Shown here one piece after another: positions 18,514 through 26,938 of a stretch of DNA of 64,000 nt (position 1 is its first letter; every line of letters starts with the position of its first letter). The notes below the pieces were generated by a model. That model worked only from the letters and a program-made list of their open reading frames with translations. It did not search any database and was not told the origin of the DNA. Source of the DNA: Bacteroidota bacterium (GTDB taxonomy: Bacteria > Bacteroidota > Bacteroidia > NS11-12g > UBA955); the NCBI GenBank assembly GCA_030682255.1, contig JAUXOK010000026.1, positions 32,567-96,566 on the forward strand. Reading direction: 5' to 3'. The position numbers were made by a program, and so were the translations under genes.

Positions 18514-20076
18514 CTAAAGTGGAATGTTGCCATGTTTTTTTCTTGGCAAGTTTTTAACTTTATTTTCAAGCATTTTAAATGCTGTAATGAGTTTGGTTCT
18601 GGTATTTTCAGGGAAAATCACTTCATCAATAAAACCTCTCTCTGCGGCTCTGTATGGATTGGCAAAAATTTCGGCATACTCAGCTTCTTTTTCTTTCCAA
18701 GCTTGTTCTGGATTAGATGCTGTTGTAATGTCTTTTTTGAAAACAATTTCAGCAGCTCCTTTGGCTCCCATCACGGCAATTTCGGCATTGGGCCAAGCAA
18801 AATTCATATCAGCACCAATGTGTTTACTGTTCATAACATCATAAGCACCACCGTAAGCTTTTCTGGTAATAACAGTAATTCGAGGCACTGTGGCTTCGCT
18901 AAAAGCATATAATAATTTAGCCCCATTGGTGATAATAGCATTCCATTCTTGGTCTGTTCCGGGTAAAAAACCAGGTACATCTTCTAAAACCAACAAAGGA
19001 ATATTAAAGGCATCGCAAAAGCGAACAAATCTTGCGCCTTTTGTAGATGAATCAACATCTAAAACACCAGCTAATGACGCTGGATTGTTGGCAACAATAC
19101 CGATACTTCTACCGGCTAACCTAGCAAAACCTACAACTATATTTTCCGCAAAGTTCTTATGTACTTCATAAAAACTGTTGTCGTCAACTATGCCTTCTAT
19201 CACTTCCCTCATATCATATGGTTGATTGGCATTTTCAGGAATAATATTTTTTAAGACATCACGCGTTTCATCTTGCGTGGTATAAGGCAATGCCATTGCT
19301 TTTTCTTCGCAATTTTGTGGCATATAACTTAACATGGATTTGATACCATTTAAACATTCTATTTCGTTGGCAAAGGCAAAATGTGCCACACCCGACTTTG
19401 TAGAATGAACAGATGCACCACCCAATTGTTCGCTAGTCACCTCTTCGTTGGTAACGGTTTTTACAACGTTTGGCCCTGTTACAAACATATAGCTTGTGTT
19501 TTCTACCATGGCAATAAAATCTGTGATAGCTGGAGAATAAACTGCTCCACCTGCACATGGCCCCATGATGGCTGAAATCTGTGGAATAACGCCACTGGCA
19601 ATGGTATTTCTATAAAAAATATCCGCATAACCACCCAAAGAAACAACACCTTCTTGAATCCTTGCACCACCACTATCGTTTAAACCAATTACAGGGGCTC
19701 CGTTTTCAAGCGCTAAATCCATTATTTTACAAATTTTTTCGGCATGTGTCTCGCTCAGTGAACCGCCAAAAACGGTAAAGTCTTGTGAAAAAACATAAAC
19801 CAAACGCCCATTGATAGTTCCAAAACCTGTCACAACACCATCGCCTAAAAATCGCTGTTTCTCCATACCAAAATCATTGCTTCGGTGTAAAACAAAAGCA
19901 CCAATTTCATTAAAACTGTTGTCATCTAATAAAAAATGAATACGTTCTCTTGCCGTTAATTTCCCTTTGCTGTGTTGAGACTTGATTCTGTCTTCACCAC
20001 CACCAATCAAACTTTCTTGGATTTTCTTTTCTAACAATTCTCTCTTATTCATATCTTGTTGAGCGGTACTACTCAT
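18514..20076 (-). CDS. pccB: Acyl-CoA carboxylase carboxyltransferase subunit (propionyl-CoA type)
   Basis: It transfers the carboxyl group from biotin to an acyl-CoA, most likely propionyl-CoA, giving methylmalonyl-CoA. The 520-residue length and order of motifs fit Pcc[38 protein letters not shown] (first oxyanion region), [12 protein letters not shown] (second), EVTSEQLGG, and in the C-domain [17 protein letters not shown] and [11 protein letters not shown]. The biotin carboxylase partner is not in the window. A second, differently built carboxyltransferase is at 53969-55606, so the cell has at least two. Two in-frame ATGs lie 8 codons apart; the first is kept. Confidence 0.9.
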   Translation of the reverse strand: MSSTAQQDMNKRELLEKKIQESLIGGGEDRIKSQHSKGKLTARERIHFLLDDNSFNEIGAFVLHRSNDFGMEKQRFLGDGVVTGFGTINGRLVYVFSQDFTVFGGSLSETHAEKICKIMDLALENGAPVIGLNDSGGARIQEGVVSLGGYADIFYRNTIASGVIPQISAIMGPCAGGAVYSPAITDFIAMVENTSYMFVTGPNVVKTVTNEEVTSEQLGGASVHSTKSGVAHFAFANEIECLNGIKSMLSYMPQNCEEKAMALPYTTQDETRDVLKNIIPENANQPYDMREVIEGIVDDNSFYEVHKNFAENIVVGFARLAGRSIGIVANNPASLAGVLDVDSSTKGARFVRFCDAFNIPLLVLEDVPGFLPGTDQEWNAIITNGAKLLYAFSEATVPRITVITRKAYGGAYDVMNSKHIGADMNFAWPNAEIAVMGAKGAAEIVFKKDITTASNPEQAWKEKEAEYAEIFANPYRAAERGFIDEVIFPENTRTKLITAFKMLENKVKNLPRKKHGNIPL

Positions 20077-20132
20077 ATTATTAAATTATTGGGTTGCAAA
20101 TTAATGTTTTTTTTGGGTTAAAATATACAGTT

Positions 20133-21131
20133 TTAGAAATTCAAATTTTCTAATGAAACCTCAATGCCCCATTTGCCTTTTCCAATTGCAGTTGGCAAAG
20201 AAAATACAATACCATCCTTATGATTTTTCTTATCTTTTTTCAAAAAGGGCTTCAATCCAATAAATTCCATTTCTGTTATTGCCTCTATTTTCAATTGTTT
20301 ATGTATCGTTGCTTTCATCGCATTGGCGTCTTGAATATTCAAATAACCTAATTGTTGTGCTAAATCAATTTCATAAAGAATCCCTTTAGCTACTGCAACA
20401 CCATGCAAAATGGGTTGATGAATAGACAAATACCAAGATTCTAAAGCATGCCCGATGGTGTGTCCAAAGTTGAGCAATTGTCGGATATTTTGGTCTTTAA
20501 AATCCAAAGCAGTGATTTCATTTTTAAGCGTAGAACAAGTTTTGATGATTTCAATCAAACTTTGATGATTTAAAATGTCGTTGTATAAATCTTCGTTGTA
20601 AATAATCCCCATTTTAATGATTTCTGCCCAAGCGCTATTCAATTCATTTTTTGGAAGAGTATCTAAAAACTGAGGTGAAATAAAAACTGCTTGAGGCAAA
20701 TTAAACACACCAATAAAATTTTTCAAATGATTAAAATCCACTCCGTTTTTGCCCCCAATTGCAGCATCTACCATCGCCATCAAAGTAGTTGGGATATTTA
20801 CAAACCGAATACCTCTTTGATAAATTGAAGCTGCAAAACCACCAATATCTGAAACTACTCCCCCACCCAAATTAACTAAAATACTGTTTTTTTGCATGCC
20901 AAATTCTGACATTTTGGCAATGATATTTTCTAATTGCTGATATGTTTTAAAAGATTCTCCAGCTTTAATTTCAATAACTTGTACATCCGTTGAATTTAAA
21001 AATGGCAAACAAAACTGTTTGGTATTTTCATCTACTAAAAAAACGCAATGTGATAATTGATTGGCAAAGCAATAGCCTTCAAAATCTGAGGCTATATCAT
21101 GGGTATGAATGATGTCTGAGACAAGACTCAT
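20133..21131 (-). CDS. aroB: 3-dehydroquinate synthase
   Basis: The second step of the shikimate pathway: DAHP is cyclised to 3-dehydroquinate with transient NAD and a metal ion. The 332-residue protein shows LGGGVVSDIGGF (NAD binding), NIPTTLMAMVDAAIGGKNGVD, AEIIKMGII and the metal ligand region NFGHTIGHALES. It starts 4 bp inside the end of porD, so translational coupling is likely, and it is the last gene of a long series reading from about 29.8 kb. From memory, recN often follows porD in related genomes; here aroB takes that place. Confidence 0.94.
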   Translation of the reverse strand: MSLVSDIIHTHDIASDFEGYCFANQLSHCVFLVDENTKQFCLPFLNSTDVQVIEIKAGESFKTYQQLENIIAKMSEFGMQKNSILVNLGGGVVSDIGGFAASIYQRGIRFVNIPTTLMAMVDAAIGGKNGVDFNHLKNFIGVFNLPQAVFISPQFLDTLPKNELNSAWAEIIKMGIIYNEDLYNDILNHQSLIEIIKTCSTLKNEITALDFKDQNIRQLLNFGHTIGHALESWYLSIHQPILHGVAVAKGILYEIDLAQQLGYLNIQDANAMKATIHKQLKIEAITEMEFIGLKPFLKKDKKNHKDGIVFSLPTAIGKGKWGIEVSLENLNF

Positions 21132-22045
21132 GACTTAATTTTATCGTAAAACGCTTTGTTAGCAGGATCCATCCTGGAGAGTAATTCCATTGCTTTGAGT
21201 TGTTCAGCAGCAGGTGCACCCTTAAATATCTCGATTAATTCTTTATATTTGGCATTAAAAAACACCTTGATAAGCATGGAATTAGGGAACATCCTTGTTA
21301 ATTCCTGAAAACTTTCCAATGATTTGTATACTTCGTCTCTGCCTTTGTTGACATCCTTGTGCATATAATCCAAACCGTTCAAATGATATTGATACAAAGC
21401 TTTGCGAATTGGCAAGTATCTTTCGCTTGTTAAATTATCAATTAAATAATATCTATTTTTTAGACTTTGTCCATCATTTGGGCGCCATCCACCAATGGAT
21501 TGACTGGCATTGAGAATTTCTCTGGCTTTTAAATAAAAGGGACTACCAGATTCAGAAGAGTAAGTATCATAATGGATACCAACAATGGTATTGACATAAA
21601 AACCTAAAATACCTGTAAGGTTATATACGTTAGCATTGGGTTGATATTCCATAGCCTGAAATTCTTGGTATTGGAAATTAAAATCGTTATCCAATTGATT
21701 GAACATCACAGTGGTATACGTACTTCCAAAAACTGGTCTTGTAGACTGAATTTGAATGGTGCCCTCAAATTGATAAGTATTCATGTCATATTTTGTAATA
21801 TCAATCAACATGTTGATTTTAATACGTTCGATAGGTGTAAATTTATCTTCGCACCACAAGCGTTGATTCACAAATTGCAGAATAGAATTTTGAAGGGATG
21901 TAAAAATCTGTGTGTTGGTAACCTGAACTTTCGGATGAATGATAGATACAGTGGCTTCAACATCTTGTGCTATCAATAAGTTTGACTTAGTACTGAATGT
22001 TAAAGCAAGTAAAATTATTAATTTTAGAAATTGTCTGAAATACAT
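21128..22045 (-). CDS. porD: DUF4835 family protein, probable T9SS factor PorD
   Basis: A 305-residue exported protein with a signal peptide (about 1-26). The body matches the DUF4835 family: QSILQFVNQRLW-like start, FEGTIQIQSTRPVFGSTY, YNLTGILGFYVNTIVGIHYD and SIGGWRPNDGQSLKNRYYL are characteristic. The Porphyromonas relative PorD is required for gingipain secretion; its exact role in the T9SS is unclear. It overlaps coaB by 22 bp and aroB by 4 bp, inside the block bamD-rpoZ-coaBC-porD that is common in Bacteroidota. The T9SS link is consistent with three T9SS cargo genes in this window. The family call is firm, the PorD name somewhat less so. Confidence 0.75.
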   Translation of the reverse strand: MYFRQFLKLIILLALTFSTKSNLLIAQDVEATVSIIHPKVQVTNTQIFTSLQNSILQFVNQRLWCEDKFTPIERIKINMLIDITKYDMNTYQFEGTIQIQSTRPVFGSTYTTVMFNQLDNDFNFQYQEFQAMEYQPNANVYNLTGILGFYVNTIVGIHYDTYSSESGSPFYLKAREILNASQSIGGWRPNDGQSLKNRYYLIDNLTSERYLPIRKALYQYHLNGLDYMHKDVNKGRDEVYKSLESFQELTRMFPNSMLIKVFFNAKYKELIEIFKGAPAAEQLKAMELLSRMDPANKAFYDKIKS

Positions 22046-22683
22046 TGTAAAATATCTTGGGCTACTTCGTTTTTTGTTTTTAATGAATATTCAAATATAA
22101 GACCATTTTTTAATATGATAGAAATTTTATTTGTATCATATTTAAAACCAGCACCATTGTCATTGAGGGAATTCAAAATAATGGCGTCCCCATTTTTATC
22201 GGCTAGTTTTTTTCGAGCATTTTCCAATTCATTATTGGTTTCAAGAGCAAAACCAATTAATATTTGATGTTTAGACTTTTGTTCACCAAGTGTTTTGAAA
22301 ATATCAGGATTTTTAACCAACTCAATAGTTAACTCATCCTCTTTCTTTTTTATTTTACTTTCACTAAATGATTTAGGTCTATAATCCGCAACAGCCGCAG
22401 ACATAACAGCTATATCAGAGTTTGAGAAAAATTTCAATGCTTCGTCTCTCATTTCGATAGCAGAAACAACAGCGATTAATTGAATATTTGGATGTTCAAT
22501 AGTTAAGCATGTTGGACCAGCAATTAAAACAACCTCAGCTCCATTTTCGGCAAATGTTTTGGCTAGAGCAAAACCCATTTTACCAGTCGAAAAGTTGCCT
22601 ATAAACCTGACAGGGTCGAGCTTTTCATAAGTAGGACCGGCTGTTATTAATATTTTCTTATTTTGAAAGTAAAGATTGTTCAA
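22024..22683 (-). CDS. coaB: Phosphopantothenate-cysteine ligase part of CoaBC (frame-shifted from CoaC)
   Basis: It condenses phosphopantothenate with cysteine in coenzyme A synthesis. Motifs: KILITAGPTYEKLDPVRFI, NFSTGKMGFALA, SAAVADYRP, KKKEDELTIELVKNPDI and GFALETNN. In most bacteria this domain is fused behind the CoaC domain. Here the frames are separated by one base: CoaC stops at 22658-22660, just beyond the run of four A (reverse strand) at 22661-22664. Deleting one A joins the frames as SLLSNKKILITAGP, exactly where a fusion is expected. As annotated, this frame can only start at TTG (22683) inside coaC. It is either a real split, a reading error, or a frameshift mutation. Confidence 0.85.
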   Translation of the reverse strand: MNNLYFQNKKILITAGPTYEKLDPVRFIGNFSTGKMGFALAKTFAENGAEVVLIAGPTCLTIEHPNIQLIAVVSAIEMRDEALKFFSNSDIAVMSAAVADYRPKSFSESKIKKKEDELTIELVKNPDIFKTLGEQKSKHQILIGFALETNNELENARKKLADKNGDAIILNSLNDNGAGFKYDTNKISIILKNGLIFEYSLKTKNEVAQDILQCISDNF

Positions 22684-23221
22684 AATGTTGAATGAGGAAA
22701 TTTAAAATATGTTCGGGTTCAGCCATTCTACCTTTGCCATCCAAACCACTTGCCAATTCGCCTGATTCAGCATCAATCAAAAAAGCTCCATCGGCAACAA
22801 TTGTTTGAATGTTTCTTTGGGTTGATTTGTGTAAAAACATATCTAAATCCATAGCAGGTGCGAAAAAAACAGGGCATTTAGCAGACAAAAAAGTTGCCAA
22901 TAAAATATTGTCGCATAATCCAGACGCCATTTTCGCTAAAGTATTTGCACTCACTGGCGCAATAACAAAAGCATCAGCCCATAAAGCTAGTTCAACATGG
23001 TTATTCCATTCGCCAGAATCAGATTTATAAAAATCTGAAAACACAGGATTTTTACTAAGAGTTGAAAGCGTGACAGGTGCAATAAATTGGGCAGCAGCAG
23101 AACTCATAACAACTTTAACATTTGCGCCTTGCTTAATGAGCAAACGCACTAAAAAAGCTGATTTATAAGCAGCTATACTACCAGTTACACCAACAAGAAT
23201 ATTTTTATTCTTCAGAAGCAT
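22658..23221 (-). CDS. coaC: Phosphopantothenoylcysteine decarboxylase part of CoaBC
   Basis: A flavoprotein domain of 187 residues that decarboxylates phosphopantothenoylcysteine to phosphopantetheine. Visible landmarks: GVTGSIAAYKSAFLVRLL (FMN phosphate binding), WNNHVELALWAD (catalytic His), APVSANTLAKMASG, FAPAMDLDM (PAMN in many other phyla) and GLDGKGRMAEPEHI (the substrate-recognition clamp). It then stops prematurely at TAA 22658-22660 in the linker where fused CoaBC continues into CoaB. It overlaps rpoZ by 17 bp. Both halves look complete and conserved, so CoA synthesis could still work as two polypeptides, as in streptococci. Confidence 0.88.
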   Translation of the reverse strand: MLLKNKNILVGVTGSIAAYKSAFLVRLLIKQGANVKVVMSSAAAQFIAPVTLSTLSKNPVFSDFYKSDSGEWNNHVELALWADAFVIAPVSANTLAKMASGLCDNILLATFLSAKCPVFFAPAMDLDMFLHKSTQRNIQTIVADGAFLIDAESGELASGLDGKGRMAEPEHILNFLIQHFEQSLLSK

Positions 23222-23531
23222 CTTCTGCAGGAATGCGATAATAAATTTTATCGTCTAAAAACTCTTGAATAGCTAAAATTGTAGATTTTGGCATTTTTTC
23301 ATAAGACGAACTAATTTCAATTTGCTCTCTGTTTTCATGAATTTCTTCAAGATTGTCATGTTCTGATGCGAATTCAGACAATTTATTATTAAGCTCTTCT
23401 TTAACTTGTTGAGAAATTTGATTCGCTCTTTTAGCAATAACAATTGTAGACAAATACAAGTTACCAGATTTAGCTTCCAAATCACTTAAATTTCTAGCTT
23501 CTGCACTAGGAGATAATTTTTGATCTTTCAT
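23205..23531 (-). CDS. rpoZ: RNA polymerase omega subunit (Rpb6-like, Bacteroidota type)
   Basis: A 108-residue protein with the Bacteroidota omega/Rpb6 pattern: LYLSTIVIAKRANQISQQVKEEL corresponds to the conserved helix that clasps the C-terminus of beta-prime. The acidic C-terminal half (ESHDNLEE-like, with MPKSTILAIQEFLDDKIYYR) is typical for this phylum. It supports RNA polymerase assembly. Its stop/start arrangement is tight: it shares one base with the end of bamD and overlaps coaC. The bamD-rpoZ-coaBC order is conserved in the phylum and strengthens the call. Confidence 0.85.
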   Translation of the reverse strand: MKDQKLSPSAEARNLSDLEAKSGNLYLSTIVIAKRANQISQQVKEELNNKLSEFASEHDNLEEIHENREQIEISSSYEKMPKSTILAIQEFLDDKIYYRIPAEDASEE

Positions 23532-24340
23532 TATATTAATTTATTTATTTTTTTATATTTGGTTAGTTCTTCTTGGGCTTTTGAATGTATTTCTTCTACT
23601 TGCTTCAGAAATTTTGAATTTTTGTTGTATCTAATAAAATGCTGATATTCTTTAAAAACATCCTCATACCTTTCAAGCTTTTTTTCGTCTACACTTAATT
23701 TTGCATATTGATGAGATGATTTAACAATTAAAAACTCAATATAATCCTTGTTGTCGATATCTGGGTATGCTTTAATTGCATTTTTAAAACTCAAAATGGC
23801 AGCTCTATAATCTTCAATTTTGTAAAACAACATGGCTGTTTCATATGCCTTTTTATGAAGATTTCCTCTTAGTTCTTTAACCTGATTGTTGCATTCTTCC
23901 TTAAATCTAGTTTTGGGATACAAATTCAAAAACAATTGAGTTTCTTCTATTGCTTTTTCAGTATTGGTTTGATCTAAAAAATAAGGTAATGCCTGTTTAT
24001 AAAGACATTTGGTGTACATAAATGCACATTCCTCTTGATGTTTACTATTGAAATAATTTTCAGTAAAATTCTTAAAGTGATATGCGGCTAATTCATACTG
24101 GGCTTGACCATAATAACAATAAGAATAATAATAATAAATTTCTTCGCTTTTTGTTTGACCTCTATATACTGCTAATAAATCTTCAAACAATGGCAAAGCT
24201 CTAACATAATCATTCTTTTTGTAGGCTTTTAGCGCATAGTCATATTTTTCTGTGAGCGTTCCCTTTTTTACAACATGTCCGTATTCTGAGCATGATGTGC
24301 CCAAAACAACGATTGCTATTAAAAAAAAGAGTTTTTTCAA
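23531..24340 (-). CDS. bamD: Outer membrane assembly lipoprotein BamD
   Basis: A lipoprotein of the BAM complex that helps insert beta-barrel proteins in the outer membrane. The signal peptide ends in a lipobox, VLGTSC, with Cys17 as the acylated residue. The rest is five or so TPR-like helical pairs (KYDYALKAYKKNDYVRALPLFEDLL, YYYYSYCYYGQAQYELAAYHF, YKIEDYRAAILSFKNAIKAYP). The 269 residues fit. It follows radC after a 59-bp gap that includes A/T-rich sequence, and begins the bamD-rpoZ-coaBC-porD block. The many barrels in this window (PorT and others) depend on this machinery. Confidence 0.9.
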   Translation of the reverse strand: MKKLFFLIAIVVLGTSCSEYGHVVKKGTLTEKYDYALKAYKKNDYVRALPLFEDLLAVYRGQTKSEEIYYYYSYCYYGQAQYELAAYHFKNFTENYFNSKHQEECAFMYTKCLYKQALPYFLDQTNTEKAIEETQLFLNLYPKTRFKEECNNQVKELRGNLHKKAYETAMLFYKIEDYRAAILSFKNAIKAYPDIDNKDYIEFLIVKSSHQYAKLSVDEKKLERYEDVFKEYQHFIRYNKNSKFLKQVEEIHSKAQEELTKYKKINKLI

Positions 24341-24399
24341 TTAATTATTTATTGAATCGGCAAAAATAATCATTTTTTCTTGATTTATTTTTAAAAATT

Positions 24400-25089
24400 T
24401 CAAAATAAACCTTCGTCAGCATAACTAAAATAATTTGTTTCAGCCACAATGATATGATCTAATACATTTATTTCCAATAATTTACCAGCTTCTTTTAATT
24501 GTTTGGTGATTTTATTATCCGATTCACTAGGCTGAGTATTACCAGATGGGTGATTGTGAAACAATATCATGCCTGTAGCTTTGTCTTCTAAGGCGATTTT
24601 GAATATTTTACGTGAATCCACTACGGTTCCAGTAATGCCACCCTCACTTATTTTATGAGCTGCAATCACATTATTTTTTTGACTCAATGTATAAATCCAA
24701 AACTCTTCATGACTTAAATCTTGCAAGGTGTTTTTAATCATATCAAAGGCATCTTTGCTGGTTTTGATAGACTTTTTCTCTGTTGCCGAAAGTGCCTGCC
24801 TTCTTCCACCCAACTCTATTGCAGCAATAATTGAAATTGCTTTTGCTGGTCCTATGCCATCTATTTTACATAAATCTCTAACACTAAATCGTGCCAAAAC
24901 ATTCAAATCATTGTTGGCTAATTGCAAAATTTCTTTTGATAAATCCAATGCAGATTTTTTCTTAGTTCCAGTAGAAATTAGTATGGTCATTAGTTCAGCA
25001 TTACTTAAAGCAGACTTGCCCAATTTCATCAGTTTTTCTCTTGGCTTGTCGTCATCTGCCCAATTTTTAATAGATATGTATTCGCTCAT
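24400..25089 (-). CDS. radC: RadC family JAB-domain protein
   Basis: A 229-residue member of the UPF0758/RadC family. An N-terminal helix-hairpin-helix region (LCKIDGIGPAKAISIIAAIELG) precedes the JAMM-like metal domain with HNHPSGNTQPSESD, in which the metal ligands H-x-H...S...D are all present. The name comes from an old DNA repair assignment in E. coli that has since been withdrawn; the biochemical role is not settled. It starts exactly one base after queG ends, so the two are co-transcribed. Confidence 0.92.
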   Translation of the reverse strand: MSEYISIKNWADDDKPREKLMKLGKSALSNAELMTILISTGTKKKSALDLSKEILQLANNDLNVLARFSVRDLCKIDGIGPAKAISIIAAIELGGRRQALSATEKKSIKTSKDAFDMIKNTLQDLSHEEFWIYTLSQKNNVIAAHKISEGGITGTVVDSRKIFKIALEDKATGMILFHNHPSGNTQPSESDNKITKQLKEAGKLLEINVLDHIIVAETNYFSYADEGLF

Positions 25090-26016
25090 TTATGATTTAA
25101 TTTTATTGAAGTTAATATTGCGCTTCAATCCTGCAAATTTCGTTCTTTTTATAGCGCTTTTTTTGAATAGTCTTTGAAATTCTTCTTGTTCCAATGCTTC
25201 CCAATCTTTTTTAGTAAAATTTAAAACACCTCCAATTGGTTCAAATTCCTGATTTGTATTTGTTTTAGAAAACCGATTCCAAGGGCAAACATCTTGACAT
25301 ATATCACACCCAAATATCCAATCTTCTGTTTTATTTTTAAACTCGCTTGAAATTTCATTTTTAAGTTCTATGGTTAAATATGAAATACATTTTTGAGCAT
25401 TCAAGGTTTTATTTGGCAAAATAGCATCAGTAGGACAAGCATCCACACATTTATTGCATGTGCCACAATAATCCTTAATTGGTCCGTCATATTCGCAATC
25501 AATGTCTATCAAAATTTCTGCTAGGAAAAAGAAACTGCCTTGTTTGGGGTTTATGATTAACCCATTTTTACCTACCCATCCTAAACCGCTTTTTTCTGCC
25601 CAAACCCTTTCTAAAATTGGGGCACTATCCACAAAACATCGTGCATTTATTTGCCCGATTTGTTGCTCCAGTTCTTTGATGAGTATATTGCATTTATTTT
25701 TAATCACTTCGTGATAATCGTCCCCATAAGCATATTTTGCAACTTTATATGTATGGTCAATTTGTTGTTGTGTTGGGTAGTAATTCAACATCAAACTTAC
25801 CACTGTTTTTGTTCCAGGGTGCAACAAAGTTGGGTCCAAACGTTTGTCAAAATAATTTTCTAAATAATGCATTTCTCCGTGATAATTCAGCTTTAAAAAC
25901 TTATCGAGTTTTGGTGCTTCGTGTTCTAAAAACTCCGCTTTAGATAATCCACAAAAATCAAATCCTAATTTTCGAGCCGTTTGTTTGATGATATGACTGT
26001 GTTGAAAAGGACTCAC
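25090..26016 (-). CDS. queG: Epoxyqueuosine reductase
   Basis: The last step of queuosine synthesis: epoxyqueuosine in tRNA is reduced to queuosine using cobalamin and two 4Fe-4S clusters. The ferredoxin-like cluster motifs are intact: CGTCNKCVDACPTDAI and CDICQDVCPWN. The substrate loop ERVWAEKSGLGWVGKNGL is also present, with the catalytic Asp region in FVDSAPILER. The 308 residues fit the shorter QueG form without the C-terminal HEAT repeats. It starts 4 bp inside the end of the upstream SGNH gene. Tgt, which inserts the queuine precursor, lies at 38614-39732. Confidence 0.93.
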   Translation of the reverse strand: MSPFQHSHIIKQTARKLGFDFCGLSKAEFLEHEAPKLDKFLKLNYHGEMHYLENYFDKRLDPTLLHPGTKTVVSLMLNYYPTQQQIDHTYKVAKYAYGDDYHEVIKNKCNILIKELEQQIGQINARCFVDSAPILERVWAEKSGLGWVGKNGLIINPKQGSFFFLAEILIDIDCEYDGPIKDYCGTCNKCVDACPTDAILPNKTLNAQKCISYLTIELKNEISSEFKNKTEDWIFGCDICQDVCPWNRFSKTNTNQEFEPIGGVLNFTKKDWEALEQEEFQRLFKKSAIKRTKFAGLKRNINFNKIKS

Positions 26017-26933
26017 GGTTGATTAAGAATTGTTTTTAATTGAATACCAACGTCTTGCGACAATTTATTGGTGGCTTTATCGATTAAATGGCTGCCGTCA
26101 TAAGTGAAACTTGAAGGAGTAGATTCTATCCAATGAATGCCAAGGTTTTGGGCCTGTTGTTTCAATTGATTTATTAAAAAACCAGAAGCCTTATCTTCAA
26201 TCTGAAACATGGAGTATGACGCAGGAATCCTCATCAAAACGATTTTAAATTGTTGATTTTTTAAAATTTGAAGTTGTTGAACAAAGTTTTTTACAGCGAA
26301 TGTGTCTATTTGATGTGCTTTAAAATAGTTTTGATAAGTATAAACGGCAGAATTGGTATCAATAGGAAAATTGCATGACCAAACAAAACCAGAGTTAATG
26401 TTAAAAGTCTCGAAATATTGTTTACCTGTTTTGAAACCTAAAAAATCAGAGAAAGAATAGGCGCTAAAATCTGTTAAATAAGGATAAATGTGTTTTTTGA
26501 CCCACATGTTTTTTGGAGATTCAGACGATAATTCGCGTAAATGTTCATTTTTTAGTGCCTGAGGATAAAAGCTATTGACTGAAACCCCAATCAACAGTGT
26601 TTTTTTGCCATTTGGATTCAATTTCTTTATAGCATTATTGAGATAAAAAGAGTCCAAACCAACACTGCTAAATCCGTAATTAAAGCATTGATATTGATTG
26701 TCTAGTTGCGTTTCTATTACACTGGGGTTCAAGCCTCTGTATACTCTAGAATCACCTAAAATCAAAACATCATAAACTGGATTGTTAATCAATTTAGATG
26801 TCCAAAAAATTTCTTTTATCATTTTGTTTGAGCTCAATTTTGGCATCAATTGAATCCAAAAAAACACGCCAAAAACAACTAAAACTATGATTCCAGAAAG
26901 GATAATTTTGGCGTTATGGTTTTTATTATTCAT
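26013..26933 (-). CDS. SGNH-like membrane-anchored partner of an O-acyltransferase
   Basis: A 306-residue protein with one N-terminal membrane helix (about 9-29) and a periplasmic domain. The nucleophile motif is LILGDSRVYRGL, with Ser in GDS, and the C-terminal block YDGSHLIDKA fits the D-x-x-H pair of SGNH hydrolases. It is 6 bp downstream of an MBOAT gene. MBOAT plus SGNH/AlgJ-like pairs transfer acetyl groups to extracellular polysaccharides or wall polymers (alginate, cellulose, teichoic acid systems), so I infer the same kind of reaction here; the acceptor is unknown. Confidence 0.75.
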   Translation of the reverse strand: MNNKNHNAKIILSGIIVLVVFGVFFWIQLMPKLSSNKMIKEIFWTSKLINNPVYDVLILGDSRVYRGLNPSVIETQLDNQYQCFNYGFSSVGLDSFYLNNAIKKLNPNGKKTLLIGVSVNSFYPQALKNEHLRELSSESPKNMWVKKHIYPYLTDFSAYSFSDFLGFKTGKQYFETFNINSGFVWSCNFPIDTNSAVYTYQNYFKAHQIDTFAVKNFVQQLQILKNQQFKIVLMRIPASYSMFQIEDKASGFLINQLKQQAQNLGIHWIESTPSSFTYDGSHLIDKATNKLSQDVGIQLKTILNQP

Positions 26934-26938
26934 ATTTT

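Noticed and set aside
18499..18912. 137-codon forward frame antisense to pccB
   Set aside because: It mirrors a well-conserved carboxyltransferase and is Phe/Cys-rich, typical of a shadow frame.
23205..23531. RpoZ as an unrelated coiled-coil protein
   Set aside because: The helix pattern and the conserved gene order with bamD and coaBC fit the phylum-specific omega subunit.
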